Shown in pieces: positions 45,624-52,592 of a stretch of DNA of 64,000 bases. The position numbers and the translations under genes were made by a program. The notes beneath the pieces were generated by a model, which saw only the letters and a list, made by a program, of their open reading frames with translations, was not told the origin of the DNA and ran no database searches. This stretch comes from Alphaproteobacteria bacterium GM202ARS2 (GTDB lineage Bacteria; Pseudomonadota; Alphaproteobacteria; GM7ARS4): NCBI GenBank assembly GCA_014323835.1, contig JACONH010000004.1, positions 35,623-99,622 of the forward strand. The letters are read 5' to 3'. Numbering within the stretch: the stretch's first letter is position 1; the number at the start of each line of letters is the position of its first letter.

Positions 45624-45647
45624 TTTTGTTTTATTAGGAGCACGTCT

Positions 45648-46655
45648 GTGAGTAAAGAGCCTGCTCCCTCATCGTCTCAGCCGCTTGATTCGGGGACAAC
45701 GTTGCACTTTTCGGATAGTGACGCTTTTGCCCTTTTGTGTGGTGCGCACGACTTGCACCTTGATTCTTTGGAGGCGGAATCGGGGGTATCGATTTATCCT
45801 CGTGGCAACGAGATTCGCCTTGTTGGCGAAGAAAGGGCTATGGCTGTGGTGGCTCGAGTTCTCGAGGAGTCTTACCACGGAATCACGGCTTTAGGTGCGG
45901 ATGTCAGCGAGCAGGATGTTGTGGGCTTGTTCCGACGCTATACGACGGGGAACGTAACGGAAGCCACAGACGTCATCTCGGCTTTCGATGATGGTGCGCT
46001 TATACCGACTCCGTGTCGGCGTGTGCGGGCGCGCACGGCTAACCAAAGTCGCTACATAGCTCTGATGCGCCGTTTTCCGATGGTCTTCGCGCAGGGGCCA
46101 GCGGGATGCGGTAAGACGTATCTTTCGGTTGCGTATGCGGCATCGCTGTTGTCTCGTGGTGACGTTCAACGTATCGTTTTGTCGCGTCCGCTGGTGGAGG
46201 CGGGCGAGCGACTAGGCTTTCTGCCGGGCGACATCAAAGAAAAAGTTGATCCCTATTTGCGTCCCCTCTACGATTCGTTGAATGACGTTTTGTCCCATGC
46301 TAAAGTCGCCAAGTACATGGAGCGCGGCTTGATAGAGATAGCCCCCCTCGCATTTATGCGTGGGCGTAGCGTGACCCATTCATTTATTATCCTCGATGAA
46401 GCACAAAACACAACGCCGGCACAGATGAAAATGTTTTTGACTCGACTCGGTGAAGGCTCTCGCATGGTTATCGCAGGGGATCCTGGTCAAAGCGATGTGA
46501 GCGCGGCGGGACACTCGGTTCGCTCGGGGCTTTTGGATGCTTTCGACGTTCTCTCGACAGTCAAAGACATTGGCTTTTTGCGTTTTTCCCGTCAAGATGT
46601 GGTGCGTCACCCTCTCGTGGAGCGTATCGTTGAAGCCTACGAAAAAAAAGAATGA
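45648..46655 (+). CDS. PhoH-family ATPase (PhoH-like, YbeZ type)
   Basis: 335 residues from GTG 45648, chosen because AGGAG lies 7 bases before it; the frame also opens at TTG 45612. An N-terminal KH-like region precedes the RecA-like PhoH domain with Walker A GPAGCGKT (about 150-157), LSRPLVEAGERLGFLPGD, IILDEAQNTTPAQMKMFLTR and RMVIAGDPGQSD. YbeZ partners YbeY in rRNA processing in E. coli; ybeY follows here with a 4-base overlap, which supports the YbeZ reading. Confidence 0.93.
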   Translation: MSKEPAPSSSQPLDSGTTLHFSDSDAFALLCGAHDLHLDSLEAESGVSIYPRGNEIRLVGEERAMAVVARVLEESYHGITALGADVSEQDVVGLFRRYTTGNVTEATDVISAFDDGALIPTPCRRVRARTANQSRYIALMRRFPMVFAQGPAGCGKTYLSVAYAASLLSRGDVQRIVLSRPLVEAGERLGFLPGDIKEKVDPYLRPLYDSLNDVLSHAKVAKYMERGLIEIAPLAFMRGRSVTHSFIILDEAQNTTPAQMKMFLTRLGEGSRMVIAGDPGQSDVSAAGHSVRSGLLDAFDVLSTVKDIGFLRFSRQDVVRHPLVERIVEAYEKKE

Positions 46656-47173
46656 CACGTAAAAACATACAGACGAACGTGTGTCACAGCAGTGGTGCGT
46701 GGCAGGATGACGATGAGCCTTTGTTGCGGCGAGCAGCGTTGGCGGCGGTGCATGCCGATTCGCCCGACGCTGTTACTCGCGTTGGTGCGCGTAAGGACGA
46801 GTCGTCGGACTTTATGATAAGTCTTTATCTGTGTGATTCGCAGGAGATGACGGCACTCAATGAGCAGTATCGTGGCTTGTCCACCGACACCAACGTGCTG
46901 AGTTTTTGGGACAAAGAAGCCCAGCGGGCATGGCAGGAAAACAAACAGGGCGTCTTTCACTTGGGCGATGTTGTGCTTGCCGATGAGGTGGTGCGGCGAG
47001 AAGCACAGGACTATGGTTTTGCTCGGGATATTTACGCCTGTCGTCTCACTATTCACGGTGTGCTTCATCTTTTGGGGTATGACCACAAGGAGACGATGGA
47101 TGCCCGCCTTATGACTGAGAAAGAAACCCACGCCGTGCGCGCGATAGCGAGGAATGATGCTTTGGTGGCATAA
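46652..47173 (+). CDS. ybeY: Endoribonuclease YbeY (16S rRNA maturation)
   Basis: 173 residues. Zinc-binding HGVLHLLGYDH with three His ligands (LTIHGVLHLLGYDHKETMDA), the RGLSTDTNVLSFWD motif and HLGDVVLADEVVRREA identify it. Needed for 3'-end processing of 16S rRNA and ribosome quality control. Start overlaps phoH by 4 bases; its stop lies 20 bases inside corC. Confidence 0.94.
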   Translation: MTRKNIQTNVCHSSGAWQDDDEPLLRRAALAAVHADSPDAVTRVGARKDESSDFMISLYLCDSQEMTALNEQYRGLSTDTNVLSFWDKEAQRAWQENKQGVFHLGDVVLADEVVRREAQDYGFARDIYACRLTIHGVLHLLGYDHKETMDARLMTEKETHAVRAIARNDALVA

Positions 47174-47984
47174 ATTTTTTGGGGAGAAACGCAAGGATGA
47201 GCCGTCCACCCCGGTTAATGGCGCCGATAAAAGCATGTCTGGTGCTGATGTCGTTGAGTGCTTGGTGTCCATGAGCGAAATGCGGGTGGATGCCTTGATG
47301 GTGCCGAGAGCGGACATTATTGCGGCTTCTCTTGCCACCGAGCCGCGCCACATCTTAAAGCGGATGCGACAACACCACGTGGATATTGTGCCCCTCTATC
47401 GGGATAGCCTTGACCACATTGTTGGTTGCGTTCGTGCATGGGATCTTGCTCTTTTGCCTGAGGGTGCCAAAACCTCATCCCTGATTAAACATTTGGAAGA
47501 GCCGCTTTACGTTGTTGCGTCAGCACAGGTTTTGGATGTTTTTGCCGAGATGCGCACTCGTGAGACTCCGGCTGCGGTTGTTCTGGACGAATATGGCGGC
47601 GTCGATGGCTTTGTGACGATGGCGGACTTGATGCTTGCGGTGTCAAAAGAAATTTCTCGCTTGCGGGGGGCAAAACAACACTGGTCATGGACGGAAGAAA
47701 AGGACGACTCGTTTATTATCGATGCGCGCTGTCCCCTCGATTCCTTCGAGAAAGAAGCCACACCGCTACGCCAGAAAGGTGCCTACCGAGATTGCGACAC
47801 AGTGGGAGGATTGGTTTTTGCTCTGGTTGGACGTGTGCCTGAGCGCGGCGAAGTTATTGTCTATGATAAGCACTGGGAATTTGATATCCTCGATGTGGAT
47901 ATGCGCCGCATCCGTCGGGTGCGTCTGCGACGGCCCCATGATAAAAGCCCTCAAAAAGAGGGGACGTCGCCGCAATCAACGTAA
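47154..47984 (+). CDS. CBS-pair CorC/HlyC family protein
   Basis: 276 residues without the DUF21 membrane domain. Two CBS repeats from about residue 40 (MSEMRVDALMVPRADIIAAS, HHVDIVPLYRDSLDHIVGCV; then TPAAVVLDEYGGVDGFVTMA) and a CorC_HlyC transporter-associated domain (CDTVGGLVFALVGRVPERGE). E. coli CorC is tied to Mg2+/Co2+ efflux; the precise role here is unproven. The position phoH-ybeY-corC-lnt is conserved across Proteobacteria. Confidence 0.9.
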   Translation: MMLWWHKFFGEKRKDEPSTPVNGADKSMSGADVVECLVSMSEMRVDALMVPRADIIAASLATEPRHILKRMRQHHVDIVPLYRDSLDHIVGCVRAWDLALLPEGAKTSSLIKHLEEPLYVVASAQVLDVFAEMRTRETPAAVVLDEYGGVDGFVTMADLMLAVSKEISRLRGAKQHWSWTEEKDDSFIIDARCPLDSFEKEATPLRQKGAYRDCDTVGGLVFALVGRVPERGEVIVYDKHWEFDILDVDMRRIRRVRLRRPHDKSPQKEGTSPQST

Positions 47985-48017
47985 ACTACCAACAATCAAC
48001 CGATAGGAAGACACCCC

Positions 48018-49670
48018 ATGACACAAGCTCTCAACCGTGACGTGCTGATAGGTGCTATTAGACGTTCTTATATGCTGATAAGTGGCTTGCTGGGGGTTTT
48101 GGCGGTTTTTGCCATGCCGCCGTTCTCGCAGTTGTGGGTGCTGGTGATTGTGTTTAGCCTGCTGGCTTTGCTGTTGAGCGTGCTCCACGGGCAACGTGCA
48201 GCTTTTTATTGTGGTTGGTGGTTTGGCTTTGGCTACTTTCTGTTTGGTATTCACTGGATAGCGTTTGCGTTTTTGGTGGAAGCGGATCGCTTTGCGTGGC
48301 TGATTCCGTTTTTGATACCGGGTTTGTGTGCGTTTTATGCGGTGTATTATGGCTTGGCTTGCTTTGTGATTTTTAACCTGAAGCGTCATTTTGGCTTGTT
48401 TGGTATGCGCTATGTCCTGCTGTTTTCTATCCTGTGGACGTTCTCGGAGATGGCGCGTGGCTACTGGTTCAGCGGCTTTCCTTGGAATGTTATGGGTGTT
48501 GCGACCAGCGATACGCCTGCGCTGGCACAATCGGCTTCTTTTTGGGGTGTTTGGGGTGTTGGCTTTGTGCTTGTGTTTATTGCCTCGTCGTTGTGTGCGT
48601 GGTGCGTCGACTTGCGTCTGCGCTGGCAACAAGGCTTGCTGGTTGTTGGCGTTGCCACGATTATCGGCGGAAGCCTCTGGTGGTGGGGCGCTGAGCGCGT
48701 CACGCCAACAGATAACCACCCGTCCGTCCGTTTACATCTGGTGCAAGGCGACATTCCACAAAAAGTGAAATGGCTCCCCGAGCTGCGCGAGCAAATCTTG
48801 AATCGTCACCTGCAGTTGAGCCTCGATTCGTCCACCCTGTCGGCAGACCTTGGCACCACCAAGGTTGTGGACAAAGGCGGAAAAGGCAGGCGCATCGTTA
48901 TCTGGCCTGAGACGGCTATCAACTACCTTATCGATGAAGACAAGCTTCATCTACGTCTCGCATCGCCCCTGAAAGAAGGGGAGATTCTGATAGGGGGAGG
49001 GTTGCGTCGTGAATTTTCGGCGGAGTCGCAACAAAGCCAAACATGGAACAGCTTGTTTGCTATCAATCAAGCAGGACGTGTTGCGGCATTCTACGACAAG
49101 GTGCACCTTGTGCCTTTTGGGGAATACATTCCGTCATGGCGTTACTTTCCGCTTGGGCAAGTGCTGAAAGGATTTTCCAATCTTTCGGCAGGGGATGAGC
49201 GGACGAGCATTGCGTTGTCGCCTTTTCCTGCTTTTAGTCCGCTGATTTGTTACGAGATTATTTTTGCGGGTGAGGTGTCGGTGCCGAAGAAGAGTGCGGC
49301 TCCTCGTCCGGAATGGTTGCTCAATATTACCAATGATGCGTGGTTTGGCGATTCTCTTGGCCCTTGGCAACACCTTGGTGCTGCCCGTTTGCGTGCTATC
49401 GAAGAAGGTATACCTCTGGTGCGTGCGGCGAATACGGGTATCTCTGCGGTCGTGGATGCTTACGGTGTGATACAAAGCATGCTCGGTAGCAATCAAAGGG
49501 GTATCATCCGTCAGCCTCTGCCGAAAGCTCTGCCCAAGAGGACGTTCTATGCTCGTTACCACAACATCACGTTGTTACTGCTTCTTACGCTTTTGCTTGT
49601 TATTACGTTGACTCCGTGGACACTTAAAATAGAAAAGCCTTTGAAGGAGGGGCGTTCTGGCAAGGGGTGA
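48018..49670 (+). CDS. lnt: Apolipoprotein N-acyltransferase
   Basis: Last step of lipoprotein maturation: N-acylation of the diacylglyceryl-Cys. 550 residues; an N-terminal block of six or so membrane helices (residues about 15-215), a nitrilase-like periplasmic domain with the catalytic triad Glu298 (WPETAIN), Lys361 (YDKVHLVPFGEYIP) and Cys411 (LICYEIIF), and a final helix (about 520-540). Works after Lgt (24.2 kb). It ends the phoH operon; the repeat array starts 16 bases after its stop. Confidence 0.96.
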   Translation: MTQALNRDVLIGAIRRSYMLISGLLGVLAVFAMPPFSQLWVLVIVFSLLALLLSVLHGQRAAFYCGWWFGFGYFLFGIHWIAFAFLVEADRFAWLIPFLIPGLCAFYAVYYGLACFVIFNLKRHFGLFGMRYVLLFSILWTFSEMARGYWFSGFPWNVMGVATSDTPALAQSASFWGVWGVGFVLVFIASSLCAWCVDLRLRWQQGLLVVGVATIIGGSLWWWGAERVTPTDNHPSVRLHLVQGDIPQKVKWLPELREQILNRHLQLSLDSSTLSADLGTTKVVDKGGKGRRIVIWPETAINYLIDEDKLHLRLASPLKEGEILIGGGLRREFSAESQQSQTWNSLFAINQAGRVAAFYDKVHLVPFGEYIPSWRYFPLGQVLKGFSNLSAGDERTSIALSPFPAFSPLICYEIIFAGEVSVPKKSAAPRPEWLLNITNDAWFGDSLGPWQHLGAARLRAIEEGIPLVRAANTGISAVVDAYGVIQSMLGSNQRGIIRQPLPKALPKRTFYARYHNITLLLLLTLLLVITLTPWTLKIEKPLKEGRSGKG

Positions 49671-49685
49671 TGATAGGGGAGGGCA

Positions 49686-49850
49686 ATACTTTAAGTTAAT
49701 GATTGTGATAATACTTTAAGGCGGATGACAATACTTTAAGTGCTTAAGCGATACTTAGTGTAGAAAGATTGTTGGAGGGAAAGTGTGTAGTCGGGGATTA
49801 AATGTTGGCGATAGTGATACTTTAAGTTAACAAAATAAAACTTAAAGTAT
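49686..49850. repeat. Phased direct and inverted repeats, core ATACTTTAAG, in an A/T-rich intergenic stretch
   Basis: Direct copies at 49686-49699 (ATACTTTAAGTTAA), 49711-49720, 49731-49741 and a degenerate one at 49751-49758 (ATACTTAG); then 49817-49830 (again ATACTTTAAGTTAA). 49839-49850 (AACTTAAAGTAT) is a perfect 12-base inverted match of 49817-49828 across a 10-base spacer. Copy-to-copy distances are 25, 20, 20 and 66 bases, close to multiples of two helical turns. Bases 49811-49880 contain 57 A/T of 70. The layout suits a protein-binding array (operator or iteron-like). Confidence 0.92.
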
Positions 49851-49880
49851 TAAGTGTATGAAAAATAAGTTAAAAGTCTA

Positions 49881-49910
49881 TTGACTCTGCAGGGGTCTGT
49901 TGGTTACATA
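49881..49910 (+). promoter_or_regulatory. Putative promoter of the unassigned gene at 49953
   Basis: TTGACT (49881-49886), 17 bases, then TTACAT (49904-49909; TACATA one base on is an alternative). It lies 30 bases after the inverted repeat and about 43 bases before the chosen ATG, so a protein bound at the repeats would sit directly upstream of RNA polymerase. Confidence 0.5.
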
Positions 49911-49952
49911 TACGTGTTTGCGATCTTTAAGCCGTGGAAGGCGTGTAACACC

Positions 49953-50633
49953 ATGAGTAAGAAAAAAGATATACAAATAAAGCATGGACTTAAGAAGCGG
50001 ACGGAATCGGACCGTTTTTTAGCTCAAATTTTGACGGAGATTCTTCCGACATCTGACTTGAGGCGTGCTCTTGAGGAGTTGTGGCGTTTTGGCGAGGGTG
50101 GTTCGGGTTATCCCAAGCGTGAGTCTTTGGTGAGCAAGTATGCTCATCCTGATGGTACGACTCGTGTTCCGACGACTCGTTTTCATTCTTTGTTTATTCC
50201 TCTTGGGGTTCATTTTTGGTTGGTTCAGGATGAGTATTTTAGGCAGTGGTCGGAGCGTTGGTTGGCTATGCCGGATACTTCTGTATGTAAGCGATTGTGG
50301 TCATTAGATTATGAGAGGGGTATATTGATTAATCAGTATATGCAGTTGATTCGTCGGATTGTGTATGGTTCGTCGCCGGTGTATCGTGGTCGTGATGATT
50401 CGTTGTCGGGTGGTGCGAGGGTTTTGCATGAGGAGGTTTCGCCGCCTATTTATTCGGCGAGTGAGCAAAAAGACAGGTTGCAAAAGAGCAAGCGCAAGAT
50501 ACGTATTGTTGCGTTGGCTCTTCGGCGGATAGAGGAGTCTGATAATCAAGACGAGACGATGCAGTGGTTAGAGAAGATGCTCAAAGTGCCTTCTGGTGGT
50601 TCTGGTTCGTCAAAGTCGAGGAATAAAGCTTGA
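49953..50633 (+). CDS. Unassigned 226-residue basic protein between lnt and metK
   Basis: I do not recognise a family. ATG 49953 is chosen because the putative promoter would start transcription near 49917, inside the longer frame (TTG 49881), and GGAAGG lies about 12 bases upstream. The protein opens with a lysine-rich MSKKKDIQIKHGLKKRTE, has a mixed helical middle with SDLRRALEELWRFGEGGSGY and RFHSLFIPLGVHFWLVQDEY, a likely helical basic segment DRLQKSKRKIRIVALALRRI and a Gly/Ser/Lys tail. No signal, membrane span or clear helix-turn-helix is visible. It occupies the place where relatives have an XRE regulator and lies directly behind a repeat array, so a DNA-binding role is a plausible guess only. 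Confidence 0.8.
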   Translation: MSKKKDIQIKHGLKKRTESDRFLAQILTEILPTSDLRRALEELWRFGEGGSGYPKRESLVSKYAHPDGTTRVPTTRFHSLFIPLGVHFWLVQDEYFRQWSERWLAMPDTSVCKRLWSLDYERGILINQYMQLIRRIVYGSSPVYRGRDDSLSGGARVLHEEVSPPIYSASEQKDRLQKSKRKIRIVALALRRIEESDNQDETMQWLEKMLKVPSGGSGSSKSRNKA

Positions 50634-50746
50634 AAAGCCTTGTCTAACGTGCTTGATTAGCAGGCATGTGGTGTTGTGGGGATAAAAAGGAAAAGGAGGA
50701 GGGGGTATTGGGCATAGATTAGACATATAGATGTGGCAAGGGCTTC

Positions 50747-51907
50747 GTGCGCGAGTATATTTTTACCAGTGAATCGGTTTCGGAGGGTCATCCGGACAAG
50801 TTATGTGATCGCATATCGGATGCGATTGTGGATCTTTATGTTGGTCGTGATAGGGATTCTCGTGTTGCTTGTGAGGCTTTGGCGACGACGAATCGTGTTG
50901 TTTTAGCGGGCGAGGTTCGCAGTCAAGCGGATGTTTCGTCTTCGGAGATAGAGGGTGTTGTTCGTTCGGCGGTTCGGTCGGTGGGTTATGAGCAGGAGGG
51001 TTTTCATTGGCGGACGTTGCAGTTGAGTAATTATTTGCATGAGCAATCTGTGGACATTGCTCGTGGTGTTGATGGTCAGGGCGGTGATTTAGGGGCGGGC
51101 GATCAGGGCATTATGTTTGGTTATGCTTGTCGTGAGAGTGATGTTTTGATGCCTGCTCCGATTTATTATGCGCATCGTATTTTGTTGTTGTTGTCGGAGG
51201 CTCGTCATCGTGGTGAGACGCCGTTGTTGCGTCCGGATGCCAAGAGTCAGGTGAGCTTGCGGTATCGGGAGGGCAAGCCGGTGGCGGCTACGTCTGTTGT
51301 GGTATCGACTCAGCATGACGAGTCTCTTTCTTCTGCTGAGGTTCGGGAGATGGTGCGTCCTTTTGTTGTGGAGGCTTTGCCGCGGGGTTGGATGTGTGGC
51401 GAGGGTGATTTTCATGTTAATCCGACGGGTCGTTTTGTGATTGGGGGTCCTGATGGTGATGCTGGTTTAACGGGGCGTAAGATTATTGTTGATACGTATG
51501 GGGGTGCTGCGCCGCATGGTGGAGGGGCGTTTTCTGGCAAGGATGCTAGCAAAGTGGACAGGTCGGCGGCGTATATGGCGCGTTATTTAGCCAAGAACAT
51601 TGTGGCGGCTGGGTTGGCTGAGCGGTGTACGTTGCAGTTATCTTATGCGATTGGTGTTGCTCGTCCGTTGTCGTTGTATGTTAATACGCATGGCAGTGGC
51701 AAGGTGGATGAGGCTCGTATGGCATCTGTTTTGCCGACTTTGGTTGATTTGTCGCCGGCGGGCATACGGGATCATTTGGGTTTGGCGCAGCCCATTTATG
51801 AGGTGACGGCAGCTTATGGTCATTTTGGTCGTGTCGCTGAGGCGGATGGGCGTTTTTCATGGGAGAAAACCGATTTGGTGGATGTGTTGCGCAGCGAGGT
51901 CAGTTAA
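50747..51907 (+). CDS. metK: S-adenosylmethionine synthetase
   Basis: Makes SAM from methionine and ATP. 386 residues with a GTG start ([20 protein letters not shown]). Signatures [32 protein letters not shown] and [20 protein letters not shown] are complete. The 113-base gap upstream holds a purine-rich GGAAAAGGAGGAGGGGG tract but no SAM riboswitch I could recognise. It supplies SAM to TrmB next door, TrmD and the DNA methyltransferase. The 3' end overlaps trmB by 49 bases. Confidence 0.97.
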   Translation: MREYIFTSESVSEGHPDKLCDRISDAIVDLYVGRDRDSRVACEALATTNRVVLAGEVRSQADVSSSEIEGVVRSAVRSVGYEQEGFHWRTLQLSNYLHEQSVDIARGVDGQGGDLGAGDQGIMFGYACRESDVLMPAPIYYAHRILLLLSEARHRGETPLLRPDAKSQVSLRYREGKPVAATSVVVSTQHDESLSSAEVREMVRPFVVEALPRGWMCGEGDFHVNPTGRFVIGGPDGDAGLTGRKIIVDTYGGAAPHGGGAFSGKDASKVDRSAAYMARYLAKNIVAAGLAERCTLQLSYAIGVARPLSLYVNTHGSGKVDEARMASVLPTLVDLSPAGIRDHLGLAQPIYEVTAAYGHFGRVAEADGRFSWEKTDLVDVLRSEVS

Positions 51908-52569
51908 GTACGTTTCGGGCTCGTCGGTGGGGGCGGGGTTTTCCGAAGAGTGCGCAAGCGGCGTATGGGCATTTGTTGCAACGGTGGGGGATTCATCTAG
52001 ATAGAGAGTCTGGGCAGAGTCTTGAGCCGCAAGCGTTTTTCGATGAGGGTTTGGCGGGGTATGCGGTAGAGATTGGTTGTGGTGGTGGTGAGCATGTGGT
52101 TGCTCAGGCTTTGTTGTTTCCGGAGCGGGGTTTTATTGCTTGTGAGATTCATACTCGTGGCGTGCTGAGGTTGTTGCGTTCTATTGAGGCGTGTCGTCTT
52201 CATAATGTGCGGGTTTATGCGGGCGATGGTTTAGGGTTGGTATCGAGGTTTGTTCCTGCGAGCATCGATGGTTTATTTACGCTTTTTCCTGATCCTTGGC
52301 CCAAGCGGCGTCATTATGGCCGTCGTTTGTTTCAGCCTGATACGGTTGGTGTTTTGGCGGGTGCGTTGAGGGCGGGGGCGTGTTGGCGTTTTGCCACGGA
52401 TTGTTCGTCTTATGCTGCGTGGGCACATGCGTGTTTGCGGGACTCATCTATGAGGTTGGTGTCTGAGGGTATGGGTGTGCCGCCGCGGGTGGACTGGCCT
52501 GTGACTCGTTATCAGTGCAAGGCGCAGCGAGCGGGGCGGGAGGTCGTCTTTTCTATTTGGCAGCGCTGA
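51859..52569 (+). CDS. trmB: tRNA (guanine-N7-)-methyltransferase (m7G46)
   Basis: 236 residues. SAM motif [32 protein letters not shown], and the catalytic [19 protein letters not shown] are typical. No ATG, GTG or TTG lies in frame between 51859 and the conserved [18 protein letters not shown], so the start must be at ATG 51859, 49 bases inside metK, unless a rare codon is used. That overlap is long for this compact genome. metK-trmB adjacency is conserved in alphaproteobacteria. Confidence 0.92.
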   Translation: MGENRFGGCVAQRGQLSTFRARRWGRGFPKSAQAAYGHLLQRWGIHLDRESGQSLEPQAFFDEGLAGYAVEIGCGGGEHVVAQALLFPERGFIACEIHTRGVLRLLRSIEACRLHNVRVYAGDGLGLVSRFVPASIDGLFTLFPDPWPKRRHYGRRLFQPDTVGVLAGALRAGACWRFATDCSSYAAWAHACLRDSSMRLVSEGMGVPPRVDWPVTRYQCKAQRAGREVVFSIWQR

Positions 52570-52592
52570 GAGGTGAGGGGGGGTGAGGAGGC

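Noticed and set aside
49686..49950. Classical DnaA-box origin
   Set aside because: No TTATCCACA-type box was found; the closest string has a missing base. The origin idea rests only on repeats, A/T content, skew and parS distance.
50634..50746. SAM-responsive riboswitch before metK
   Set aside because: I could not find the conserved core or stems of SAM-II, SAM-V or SAM/SAH classes in the 113-base gap.
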